A stretch of 64,000 nucleotides of DNA from assembly GCF_000004195.4 (NCBI RefSeq), contig NC_030684.2, positions 68,121,392 through 68,185,391 of the forward strand, given 5' to 3'. Positions 24,500 through 34,853 of this stretch are shown piece by piece. The notes under the pieces were generated by a model. That model was not told the origin of the DNA, made no database searches, and saw nothing but the letters and a program-made list of their open reading frames with translations. The position numbers and the translations under genes are program-made. Numbering within the stretch: position 1 is the stretch's first letter; each line of letters opens with the position of its first letter. The DNA is from Xenopus tropicalis (Eukaryota > Chordata > Amphibia > Anura > Pipidae).

Positions 24500-24985
24500 C
24501 CCTTCCAAGTAAACCCGGCACACACAAACCTGTACTGACTTATCTATACACTCACATACATAAACTATTTATACAAACATTAATGCTAACTGTAGATATT
24601 AGTATCACAATAGCCTTGGATATTCTGCTTGTTCAAAAACTCATCCAGGCCCCTCTTAAAGGCATTACCAGAATCTGCCATTACCCCATCTCTAGGAAGG
24701 GCATTCCCCAACCTCACTGCCCTCACCGTGAAAAACCCCCTACGCTGCTTCAAATGGAAGCTTCGTTCCAATCTAAAGGGGTGGCCTCTGGTGCGTTGAT
24801 CGTTTTTATGGGAAAAAAGAACACCCCATATCTGCCTTTAATCCCTTTTAATGTTCTTGTACAGAGTAATCATGTTCCCTTGAAAGTGCTTTTTTTCCAG
24901 AGAAAACAACCTCAACCTCGACAGTCTAACCCCATAGTTTAAATCTTCCAACAGGATCCCTTTTTGAATAACAGCACTACATTAG
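24500..24985 (-). mobile_element. CR1-clade LINE fragment, 3' end, second family
   Basis: On the minus strand 24771-24586 reads RGFFTVRAVRLGNALPRDGV...FKRGLDEFLNKQNIQGY, matching the end of CR1 ORF2 (compare GYFTVRAVRFWNSLPESVV at 7281-7898). Upstream bases to about 24985 continue the ORF2 C-terminus with frame damage. The flank to about 24500 is a 3' UTR with GTGTGCCGGGTTTACTTGG. It is diverged from the 7060 copy, so from a separate CR1 lineage. Confidence 0.8.
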
Positions 24986-26137
24986 CAATTGGCCACTCAT
25001 GCCCATATAAATGCACATAGCCGCAGGCTGAGTGCTTTTATACAGGTAACATAACTCCAAGATGATATCTTTATACATTTTAGCAGGGGGTACATTATAA
25101 TCTTCAGTTCTTTGCGGTTCAGTGGAAACTTACAACTCGCAGTCTCACCCAGTGAACAATCTTTGAACCTCTATTTGTGTACAATTACAGTGCCCATGCT
25201 GGTATAGGGATAGGGTGCATGGCCTGCATGAGTAGCAGGAGGGACCATCACTTGTGAGTCGCAGGAGGGGGACTGTGGGTGAGTGGTGGAGGCCATAGGT
25301 GTGAGTAGTTCAGGGGGCCCTGCTGGTGTGTGGACAGGGGGCACAGTTACACCATAAAGCAGACCATACCATTGTGGAGGAAAGTTGTGAGGTCTGCTGT
25401 ATGGCTCAACGAAAGTCACCAGTTCACTTCAAGAAAACTAGCTAGTGCATGGGGGGTGAGCACTTTAATGAAGGGGGTGAATTTGTGTGTGGCTTTGAAA
25501 GACCTTTCAGGTGTGTTGTTGGGGCAGCTTGAGATGATTAGGAGGCAGCTAATGCTAAAAGAGACACAAAATTAGTTTTTATGTCTCTTTGTGTGTCAAA
25601 AAGACACTTTTTGCCTGCCATCCCTTACTTATCTCCTGCTTCCCCAAGAAATACTGGTGGATTCCCGAACTGCCAGATGGAAGCACCACTCCTTCTCCCC
25701 CAACCATCTCAGGGCAGCCACATACCAAGGGCAGCAGTGCTGGCAGGAAGTAAAAGTAAGGGAAGGAAGTGTGACAGGGGTAGAATAGTCTTCCTGTCTC
25801 TTTGAGTTATAAACATCATGTTCTGATGTAGAAGGGCACCATTCATAAGAATATAATTTAAAGTTTGGTCCATGTGGAAATGGCCAAACTGTAGATTATA
25901 TTGTAATAAACATACATTCTCAGTTTAGCAACAACATATATTTTTGTTTGTTTATTACAAATAGGTACATCCATGACAGTATGTACCTGAGCAGTACCTA
26001 TGAATGTACTAGGGGTGCGACAGGGGATACGGTACGGTAGCCACTAATACCACCCTCTGGGTCCCCGGGCTTCTCTAGAGGCCTACCAGTACCTACCAAG
26101 AGCTGCTGCTTTCCCTGTCTCTCCGCTGCAACAAAGG

Positions 26138-26282
26138 CAGGCCCAGACTGGTAATATGTGGCATATGGCAAATGCCAAAGGGGCTGCGGTAAGATGCCAT
26201 AGACAGTCACACTTTATTGGGCTGGTGGGGGCTGTTTGGGCCTCTGTGTACTTGAAATGCCAGGGCCTATTTTGACTCTCAC
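26138..26282 (+). mobile_element. CAGGCCCRGACTG-type hAT-like repeat, copy 1
   Basis: Starts CAGGCCCAGACTGGTAATAT, then TGCCAAAGGGGCTGC, AAGATGCCATAGACAGTCAC and TTTATTGGGCTGGTGG. Collinear with 51882-52006. The right terminus is not resolved. Confidence 0.6.
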
Positions 26283-27248
26283 TTCACACCTGCACAAAGG
26301 CTACTTTCTCTCTATTTCCTGTTCCTTTTATTCAGTCCTTCTACCAACTTTATTACTAGTTCAAACTTTTAAACAAAACATATTTCACCTCATTACATAC
26401 ACGCTACAAGAGTCAGCTTTATTGAGAACAGTGGACCAGGCAAATAATGGTTCTGTGGGTGGTAACAAAATGCTCGTAATTGCTCCCTGTTGATTTAAAT
26501 GTTAATAGCTTAAATTGCAGGTGCTTTGGTGTATCAGACAACTCAACAAATCCAACGACAAATGCAATGACAATTGCTGTTTGAATCACTGAGGAGCGAT
26601 TCTGAGCACTTGTCTATAGCCTATGGAGCAACTAGTTGCCTTGGCAACAAAGCATCCAAAATGGCTATATGCACCATTGCCCTTCATATTGGCCTTATAA
26701 TCATTCAGGAAATATGAATTATCATTGTAGCCTATAACGAGCAAAAGCAAAGCAAGGTAGGCAGGGGCATGTCTAGCTCTATGATTCCACATGGCTCTGT
26801 TATGATGGGTTACACATACATCCCAATTGTCCCAATTTTCGCGGAACAGTTCTGATTTTACCAGCTCAGCCCGCAGTCCCAGATTCTTACTGAAAAGTCC
26901 CTACTTTCTCTTTGATCTCCTGCACTGAATGCTAAAAAAGAAACAATGTTTCTCAAACTTAATTAAATAAGCAACACCTGCACTGAGATACAATTGTAAC
27001 TAAAAAGCTAAACAGGTCTCTTGGGGAGACTTGTAACTTCTGTAGATGATTCCAAGAGAAGCAATAAACTAGTACACACCTACCAACAAGTGTTTCCGGC
27101 TAATAAGCAATACTTTTGTTGTACATGATAAGTACTTTGGCCAGTGTGCTCTAATTTAACTTCTTTGTAAAGCACATAGAAAGAAATAACACTGCAGTTT
27201 TCCCCACAGTCCAGCTGAAGCTTAATAGGCTTGAAATATTTAATGGGC

Positions 27249-27411
27249 TAATTGTGTTATAAATTCAATATTTACATAGCAACAAACATATAATTCTTAC
27301 TCACAGCAATACACAAGTGAGGTAGAGTCATCCTTCTCCTAGAACTAGTCAGTAAGAATTAAATACTTATTGTTGCTACTGTATGTAAATATTGAATTTA
27401 TAACACAATTG
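27249..27411. repeat. Foldback element, 163 bp
   Basis: The left arm from 27249 (AATTGTGTTATAAATTCAAT, ATTTACATAGCAACAA) pairs with the right arm ending 27411 (TTGTTGCTAC, TAAATATTGAATTTATAACAC). Pairing resumes around AATTCTTACT/AGTAAGAATT, leaving a loop of about 40 bp. No target duplication is obvious. Confidence 0.7.
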
Positions 27412-27979
27412 GTTATTGCTATGGAGAATCTTTTGCTACATGGACTATTATAGGTACAATACCAATAGGGATGGTTTTGAATATGATTGCCACAGAACTG
27501 TTTGGGACTCTCAACTGGACTTCTATGGTGTATTACATCCCCTTTAACACCTATGCTGAAATGCCTCAGTATGGGTCTGTTAGCCTCTAAATGTTAGCCA
27601 ATTTTACTACTCACTTGGAATGGCCAAGTGGGTCCTAAAACATTTATCAGGGAACCCTGACAAATTATGTTATACAGGGCCCTGTGATTTCTAATGGCAG
27701 CCCTGGCCTAACTTATTCAAATTATACCTAACATGCTGTATAAAGATTCCAAACCGGATTGGTTTAACTCTGGGAGCATCTTACTCACACCACTCTGTCC
27801 ATGACCATGCTCATTCCAGCCCTGGACATGCTCCACCCATGCCATGCCATGCCACCAATCACACTCCCCAATTTCTGAGCATATTTGCTAATATTATAAT
27901 GTTTTTCAATGGTAAGTAAAATCAGTGTGACAGTGTGTCAGTTGGCAGATCTAGTTGTGTGAATGTGACATGACAGATA

Positions 27980-28068
27980 CCTTAAATTGTAAGGTCCACT
28001 TGGGCAGGAAATGATATACATACTCTTAGAAAAGTGCTAATGTGCTGTCTATACTATATAAATAAAAC
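27980..28068 (+). repeat. SINE/L2-like 3' tail fragment
   Basis: TTAAATTGTAAGGTCCACTT, GGGCAGG, then ACTATATAAATAAAA. This is the common ATTGTAAGCTC...GCGCTATATAAATAA tail of frog SINE-like repeats, with no head. Confidence 0.5.
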
Positions 28069-29517
28069 CTAATGATACAATTGTGAATTCACTGCTCATC
28101 TCCAAGATTAGCCTCTGAGCATATGATAAAATGTGCATTAGCACTGAGAGATGTTTCAGTGATTCATAGCATGACATAAAACAGGCAGTTAATATTCTGT
28201 ATAGCAGTCTTATCTGCACTTCCTTTCAAACCAAGGATTCTCAACAAATACTTAATGATTAATTGCTTATAAATTATCCAGCAGTTTTGGCCTAGAAAAT
28301 CCTTTTCAATAACTAATAAAAAAAATGCAGGAATGCAAGTTGTTTTTTCACCTGCTTTCGAAAGAAATTCCTGGCTAGCATCCATAAAATCCTTTCTAAC
28401 TCATATTCATATAGCTTTGAGAAATACTAGCTTTAAAAAATGTGATTTTAAGGTAACAGCACCACCTAGAGAAAGAACAGAGAACTTTTATTGCACAGAT
28501 GTTGTTGAACTACATCAATTACCACCACTACCAATGTTGAATTTCTGTGTATAAAATCATGGCTAGCGCTGGTCTAGATAATGAAATCCACTATGGTGAA
28601 TGCATGTATATAAATCTGCTTTACTGATCTAGATTATTAAAAATGTTGGTCACACCCTTCTTAAGTTCTAGATACACGATTGGCTCTACTTGATCTGTAT
28701 TGGGATGCACTGGAGATACCCCTGAATGGGAAAAGATCGCAAATGACAATTTATTAAAGGTTAAATCCATACATTATTCTCAGAGTTCTAAATAGAATAC
28801 TTTCTCTGGTGTTCATTAACAAATTGTTTTAATACATGAAGAGCAGCTTGTGAGGTTGAAGCAGCATTTCAAACAGCCCTGCTAAACAGTAATGTTTAAT
28901 GAGCCAAGCAAGCCTTACAGACAGTGTATAAATTCCGAATAGGTCTGGTGTGTAACCAATTTCCTGTGCTGGTAGCTAATGATTTTCTCTTGCTGTATCT
29001 GCTTCTGCAACATTTATTCAACTTCACTTCCAAGTATGTCTATGGGTATAGATCATAGAGTCAAAGAAGCGTAAGGCCACACAAAATACATGTTATAATT
29101 TATTAATGATACAATTGGTGTTCTCCAATTGCAAACAGTGTTTATTATCCAAAGTCACAAGAAAATTTGCAGAACTGATATATAAAAGAAATGAATTACA
29201 TTTTAAGGTTGTTGGGTGAAGAAAACACAAGGCTACAATAATATTTTAATATTTGAGATATTTCACAATAGCTGGAGGCACTGATTTCTATAAAAGCCTT
29301 GCACAGCTTAAAGAGCATTTATTGGAAAGCCCCAGGCCTGAGATCCCTGTTATAAAGATACACAACAGTATAGATTCAGTATGAGTTTATATATCGGGCT
29401 AGTTCTAAGGGGAACACTGTATTGCTTTTTAGTGTGTAATATTCAGTTCCATCACTGAGGTTCAACACCTTACTAAATGGATTCTTGAGTATAAAAAACA
29501 TTTAAACTATATGCCAT

Positions 29518-29553
29518 AGTGTGTGTGTGTGTGTAGATATATATATATATATA
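29518..29553. repeat. (GT)n-(AT)n compound microsatellite
   Basis: A GTGTGTGT run changes to ATATATAT through TAGA. It lies at the edge of the repeat 29555-29707. Confidence 0.95.
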
Positions 29554-29554
29554 C

Positions 29555-29707
29555 TGACCAGGTGGTAGCACCAGGGCTCCTGCAGAGCCCTGCATTAATC
29601 ACCCTGTGCAGTTGCACCAAAAAGAATAGGGTGCACCAGAAGTTCTGCCGTTCATCATTTATGCGTTTATCTGCAGGCCAAAAATCAGCCCCGTGTGGCT
29701 TTAGCCT
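29555..29707 (-). repeat. GGCTAATGCCACAYGGGG-type repeat, copy 2
   Basis: On the minus strand starts AGGCTAAAGCCACACGGGGC, then TTTGGCCTGCAGATAAACGC, in register with the copy at 12327. The other end near ACCAGGTGGTAGCACCAGGG is not clearly defined. A GT/AT microsatellite adjoins it on the left. Confidence 0.5.
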
Positions 29708-31195
29708 AGGGGTTACTGTCAGAGAAGCTAAACAGACCAGGGAGTAGATAACTCTTTGGGGGGGTATTACTGAAAATGTGAGCCACTCCCTGAACTTTAA
29801 AATCCAGAGGCAAGGTCACACAATTTCCAGGTACAAGGATTGCAAAGTGGTAACAGATAGGCACAGAATACAGGTCCACACTATCATAACTTTGCTGCTA
29901 TTTCTTGAAACTTCACAGATGTCATATCCTTTATCACCTAGCCAGTAAAGGAAAAATGCTCGTAATTGTTCATTCCAAGCAGATTCCAAATATGTGAGAA
30001 AGGCATGTTAACAAGGTCTGTTGAATGACCCTTAGCACACCAGAGATTTATGTAGGTTAAGCTAAATACTAGATTTAGATGTTACAGTGTAATGCACTTT
30101 GGATCACAAAGGAGAACTGCCAGAGACAAAACTGATTTTCCACTTATCAGTGGCCCCAAAAGGAAATGATCAGAACTATGGGATCACAGTTAACAGCATG
30201 TGGTTTTAATGCTCTAATTGCTTTGGTTATTTATGACTTCTTCGCAGGAAGGAAGTGTTTGTAGTTTTACTTTCAAAGTAATTGTTTTCTGAGACCACAG
30301 ATATACATGAGGGGGCTCTTAGCTTTATTAGGCTGGAGTCATTAGTTTACATTGGCAAGTAGTCGGACTGATAAGTCTAATTAGCTGCCTTGGTTTTAAC
30401 TAACTCACCGCAGTCATTTGAAATACATTTTTCATTACATCAGGGAGCTCAGATTTGTCATAGACATGGGAGCACTGAATCTAAGTGAATATAAAAAGCT
30501 GTTTCTGATCCATTCTGCCTATTTGTCCCCGAGCCATGGCCCACATAAATCCCTTGATCATATTCAGTTTTAACCTTTATTTTATATAGCAGTACTGTTC
30601 TTGATACCATTTGTTTTTATAGCCACTAATACCTCAAGTCAAAAAAGGCGGCATGTTTTCTCGTTAAGTACAAAAGTGCATTCCTTTAGCTTGTATCAGG
30701 CAATGAGCCCCACAAAAACCAAGCACACACAACTTCTGTAAAACACTATGTTTGTCTCTTAAATTCTTGGTGTGCCATGGGTGCATTAGTAAGGAATTTT
30801 ACTCCTGCAGTGGAAGCTTTTCTGTATCCCTTCACAAATAAAAAAATCTACCTACCCACCAATAGTGGACTGGAAGGGCTGGATTAAACAACTGATCATG
30901 CCACAGAAAAATATGTATTTGCTGGGCCTTAAACAGTCCATGGAAGGCTACTTCCAGCCAACTGTCAGGCCACATGGTGCCCCCCTCATGTTTCTATAGC
31001 CCACTGGTGTCTAATTACACAGGTGAGGTACTTTACCACATTGATAGCACACAATCCTAATTTGACAAATGCAGACACACATATACACACACTGTAACTA
31101 TTGTATCTTTTGATCTCTCAATTTCCTGTTTCCATTTTTAATTTTTTAATGCCAGAGAATCCTCCACTGTTTGTAACAATTACAGGGGCTGTGGT

Positions 31196-31400
31196 CAGTG
31201 GCGTAACTATGACTGGCCAACCTGCTTCCCCCCCCCCCACCCAAAAAATCTTCAGGGGGGCTCCAACCCCTCCCTATCAGCCACTTGCTTACCTGAGGCA
31301 GGTGACAAATTTTGCTTGGAAGGAAGATAACCATATTGCAGACCCCACAGCCTGGTCCCCCCCCCTCCCTGCAGCCACTGGGTCTGCTGTATGGTAGATA
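31196..31400 (+). mobile_element. hAT-like fragment (CAGTGGCGTAACTA end)
   Basis: CAGTGGCGTAACTATGACTGG is a frequent hAT terminus in Xenopus. The following sequence has two C-runs (about 31228-31239 and 31358-31366) and TTACCTGAGGCAGGTGACAAA. The matching TAGTTACGCCACTG end is not found. Confidence 0.45.
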
Positions 31401-31676
31401 CACCAGTGGTGTCCTTGGGGTAAACCATTGCACACACCCAAATTAGAGCCAAAACTCAACTCAGTCCACTCACTTGACAAAACCATCAGCAGTTTTAGGC
31501 TTTTTTCCCCCACTGCAAAACAAAACCTGTTTTTCCCCTCTCTGTTATGGGGTGAGAGCCAACCGAAGCCCCTACAAAACCACTCACAGTATTTTTACAC
31601 ATACTCTTGCAGCTCCTTTCCACACATGCGCATTAGAACCAGGGTGTGACCGCCCAGAATTTCCAACCATGTTTCA

Positions 31677-31699
31677 CACACACACACACACACACACAC
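31677..31699. repeat. (CA)n microsatellite
   Basis: About 11 CA units between GTTT and CGAAGAGCC. Confidence 0.95.
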
Positions 31700-31831
31700 G
31701 AAGAGCCCATAAGTAGCAGCTCTGCTTTTAGCTACCTGGCTGAGAGGGAAAATGAACCCATTTACCACAAGGCATATCCCCTGCAGCCTATATCATGAAC
31801 CTTAAAAGCACACTTGTCCTGTCACCATATA

Positions 31832-32099
31832 CAGGTATAGGACCCATTATCCAGAATGCTCGGGACCAAGGGTATTCCGTAATTTGGATCTCCATACCCA
31901 ATAGGAATGTTTAGCATCCAGGATTATTTATATCTTAGTTGGGATCAATTACAAGGTACTGTTTTATTACTACAGAGAAAAGGGAAATCAGTTTTAAAAT
32001 TCTGAATTATTTGATAAAAATTGAGTCTATGGTAGACAGGCTTTCTGTAATTTGGAGCTTTCTGGATAACGGGTTACCAGATAAGGGATCCCATACCTG
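31832..32099 (+). mobile_element. TA-flanked MITE, CAGGTATRGGA family, copy 5
   Basis: Full length, TA on both sides. CAGGTATAGGACCC starts it and GGGATCCCATACCTG ends it. It is slightly shorter than copy 1 because of small internal deletions. Confidence 0.8.
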
Positions 32100-32215
32100 T
32101 ATACAGTTTTGTGACTTATGTATAAGTCATAAACATTTTGTGTGCAATATTTTCATTTTATGCCACATAGTTTAGTTATGCTGAGCATCATATTGTTTAG
32201 AAGACATTTATGTAT

Positions 32216-33025
32216 ATTGTGACATGCTGACTGCCTGTACATGCAATTTTGGGGGAATTAGCAATGGTAGGCAGGCACGCAGAGGATCTGGAGCATAAGA
32301 GACAGGGACACAACACGTGACATCATGTTTCTTTCTCAAAACCATAGGTTTATTTGGGGTAAACTCCCAACACAAACATAAAAGTCAGTTCATAAACAGT
32401 TCATCAAACATGGTTATTATTTGTCCCTGCTTCCGGGCTCTCACCTTCCAGGGTAACTCTCACACACTGGAACCTTTTTCCCAGGGCTTCTCACTATCCC
32501 CATCACACATCCACGGTGACTCTCTCACTCGTGAACACTCTGGGCTACTCACTCAGCCCTGCTGTCTCTACCCTCCTGGGATACCAGCTTCTGGCACACT
32601 TAGGCTTCTCACCAAGCCTCAATGTTCCGGCACTCAAACACATGGTCACGGTTCCCTCTACTCCTTGCAGTGGCAGGTGACACCCCAGCCCCTCTGGGAG
32701 TTCCTAACACAGGCAGGCAGCCTTCGTGCCCTGTACCCCACTCTGAGAGTGAACCCCTCTGAGTCCCCAGCCTTAAAACACCAATCACCTCTCACTCCTC
32801 TCTCTGTGTAATCCCACAGCCCTTTCATTTGCTGCTCACCTGCAGCCTAATCAGGTAGCTCCCTACAGCTGGCCAAATCAACATACTAAACTGGAGTATG
32901 GAATGGAGGACCTATCCTATTAACCCTACATTTACTCCAGGACTCACCTATCCAGCTTTTCCCTAACCATTTGCATGAAAACAACATTAGCTGCTGCTAA
33001 ACCAGGCATTTTCCCTGGTGCTACA
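32216..33025 (-). mobile_element. LTR-like block, 810 bp, probable solo LTR
   Basis: On the minus strand it starts TGTAGCACCAGGGAAAATG and ends GCATGTCACAAT. TGTAT flanks it on both sides (32211-32215 and 33026-33030). A minus-strand polyadenylation word AATAAA lies at about 32349 (CCCCAAATAAACC). The block is richer in C on the plus strand than its surroundings and has no RT or gag frame. The right-hand TG start is clear; the other end carries two extra bases, so the exact boundary is uncertain. Confidence 0.5.
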
Positions 33026-33830
33026 TGTATCACACCTTTAACCATGGAGGAAAATACACTAAACAGTGTTCTTACTGCTTGTATCTCTAACAATATATTT
33101 ATAATGTTTTATCTTTGCTACTCAGATATGTGGGATACAATATGCTGTAAACTGTAAGCTTTGGGACAAATTTTAGAAATGTTTTAAAAATCGCTATCTT
33201 TAGCATATAAACTTTAAATTTGTTAGAATGTATACTTTCCATAAATATATGGCTTATGGGGTTTCCTTACTGTTAGGGCCAGTTTTGGCCTTGTAATTTC
33301 TAAATTCTGTATTGTACTCCTTTGTGTCTATTTAACTAAATATATTTGGTACTGGCACATTTTTCCATAATTCAAGAATATACTACTGCACATTTGATGT
33401 TTTTTTAGAGATTTGAAAAAATCTGAAACTCAAATATAAAAATGTAGCAACCAAAACCTGGAGAGCTTCTATATTAGTCAATAGGGAGGTTTACTTTCAA
33501 TTGCCTAGTTATTTTATACTTCAAGTTTTATAAATTGTAAAAATAAACAGAATAATGCAATTTTGGTGCACTGGGTTTTAAACAGTCACGTTTTTGGAGA
33601 TTTGTAGCCCATGAGAAATCTGTAACCCCTGGAAAATGTAACAAGCAATATCCAGTAGTTACGCAATTCATATCCACCTGCAATTCACACTGACCCCAGA
33701 GCTAAGATATTTTCAGGAGACTTGTCGCCTGCTGGTAGCACAGATTTCTTGCAAGCATCAAACCTTCCCTTCTGACATTACACCAAAACCATCTTGTTAC
33801 TGCATACATATATATGGTTCTATTACCAAC

Positions 33831-33951
33831 CTGATTAATATGGTTTAACTTGTCAATGATCTGATTAATAACAGGTTCTGAGCCTCTGGTTTTTCCTTCC
33901 TGGTGGCTTGAATGGATCTTTAAACCATTCTTCACTGTGTGAGGACTGAAC
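33831..33951 (-). CDS. gpc3: Glypican-3 exon 6 (by homology)
   Basis: This 121-bp exon completes an Arg codon with its first G and then reads exactly 40 codons, starting FSPHTVKNGLK and ending QIIDKLNHINQ, so its donor falls in phase 0 (GTTGGT). The acceptor is GTGTTTTAG. Across the splice from exon 5 the protein reads VER-FSPHTVKNGLK, matching VERYSQKAARNGMK of mammalian GPC3. The 3' half (EPVINQIIDKLNHINQ) is nearly identical to the family. HINQ is typical of GPC3, whereas GPC5 has HVVQ. The middle (IHSSHQEGKTRG) is divergent but ungapped. A longer open frame runs through the exon into intron sequence on both sides; the splice sites and family alignment set the ends used here. Confidence 0.93.
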
Positions 33952-34394
33952 CTAAAACACAGAAAATAACAAGATATATTAAAAAGATCTGTCTTATCAT
34001 ATTCAATTATTGCAGTTAGCTGAATCTCTATGCAACTTGTGTACACATTACCATGAAGTTCTAATATGATGAATGAATACAATTTTTGGTACAAATTAGC
34101 ATCTGAATCCACAGTTAAAATGCAGTCTTCTTCAAACATGATTTGCCTTACTGAGGAAGCTAGCACAAAATAAATTAATGAAATAAAACAAACTAATCCT
34201 TGAAAAGTATAATTTTACTGAAAATTTAAACAATAAGCAATGATTTCTGCTGCATTTATTAAATGAGATAATTGAGACTTTAAAAATGAGATAGATATTT
34301 CTGATACATATATCTGATCTAGATAATCTATATGATATACACTGTATCTGCAAGAATATAAAGAGCAGTGTCTCAATGGTTACAGTACTGTGGC

Positions 34395-34463
34395 TTAAGG
34401 GCGAAGACACGCGGGGGGCATTGTGACGCGCGGATTAATCGCCCCTGTGTGTCTTCGCCCTAA
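34395..34463. mobile_element. Tiny palindromic MITE (69 bp)
   Basis: TTAAGGGCGAAGACACGCGG to TGTGTGTCTTCGCCCTAAG, with inverted ends of 14 bp and flanking TTA/TAA. The centre is CG-rich (GTGACGCGCGG), unlike the host intron. Confidence 0.65.
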
Positions 34464-34490
34464 GAAAGCATGGGTCAGCTCACTGCAGAC

Positions 34491-34853
34491 AAAGTGATAC
34501 TGACTCTAAGAAACTACTCTTCAAAATATGAATGTACATAAAAAGTTACCTACAGGTCACATTGATCATTTTCACTGTTAGAGCTACTTTTATAAGTAAT
34601 TGTTACATGAAGTCCCTAAACCTGACTGTTTTGCCAACCTGTCCCTTCTCAGCCTGTCAGTTATAGCTTCTAATGCTAACAGCCTACTGCAGCATAAATA
34701 TGGCGGCCCCCTCATAGAGGAACATGGGGGAACAGATAGATAATTTAAAAGTATCAGGCTAATACAATTTATGGCAAAATTATAAAGAGCATGGAAAGCC
34801 TGTGCTGTGACATGTAAAAAGGTATACATTTCCAGTGTCAGTATCGATTTAGG
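34491..34853. mobile_element. T2/Kolobok-type MITE, GTGATACTGAC family, copy 2
   Basis: Collinear with 19514-19880 (shared ACATAAAAAGTTACCTA, CCTGTCAGTTATAGCTTC, ATATGGCGGCCCCCTCATAG). The TTA of the left terminus is lost and the right terminus is decayed to GTCAGTATCGATTTAGG. Confidence 0.7.

Larger units (their letters stand above)
14223..33830 (-). other. GPC3 intron 6 (19.6 kb)
   Basis: Bounded by the exon 6 donor and exon 7 acceptor. Listed repeats occupy parts of 14715-14830, 18601-20492, 22156-23712, 24500-24985, 26138-26282, 27249-27411, 27980-28068, 29518-29707, 31196-31400, 31832-32099 and 32216-33025. A 50-bp relic of the hAT family seen at 45701 lies near 16072-16122 (GGGCCC...CTGGCCCAGTCTGA). 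I find nothing recognisable in 14831-16070, 16123-18600, 20520-22150, 25000-26130, 28070-29515, 29710-31190 and 33030-33830. Confidence 0.8.

Noticed and set aside
24415..24942. 175-codon plus-strand open frame
   Set aside because: It is the antisense of a CR1 3' region; the coding sense is on the minus strand.
32317..32811. 164-codon plus-strand open frame
   Set aside because: It lies inside the LTR-like block, is rich in Ser/Pro/Leu from its composition, and has no recognisable domain.
33702..34166. 154-codon open frame on the minus strand as a gene of its own
   Set aside because: Only the central 40 codons match glypican-3, and they are bounded by splice sites. The rest is intron read-through.
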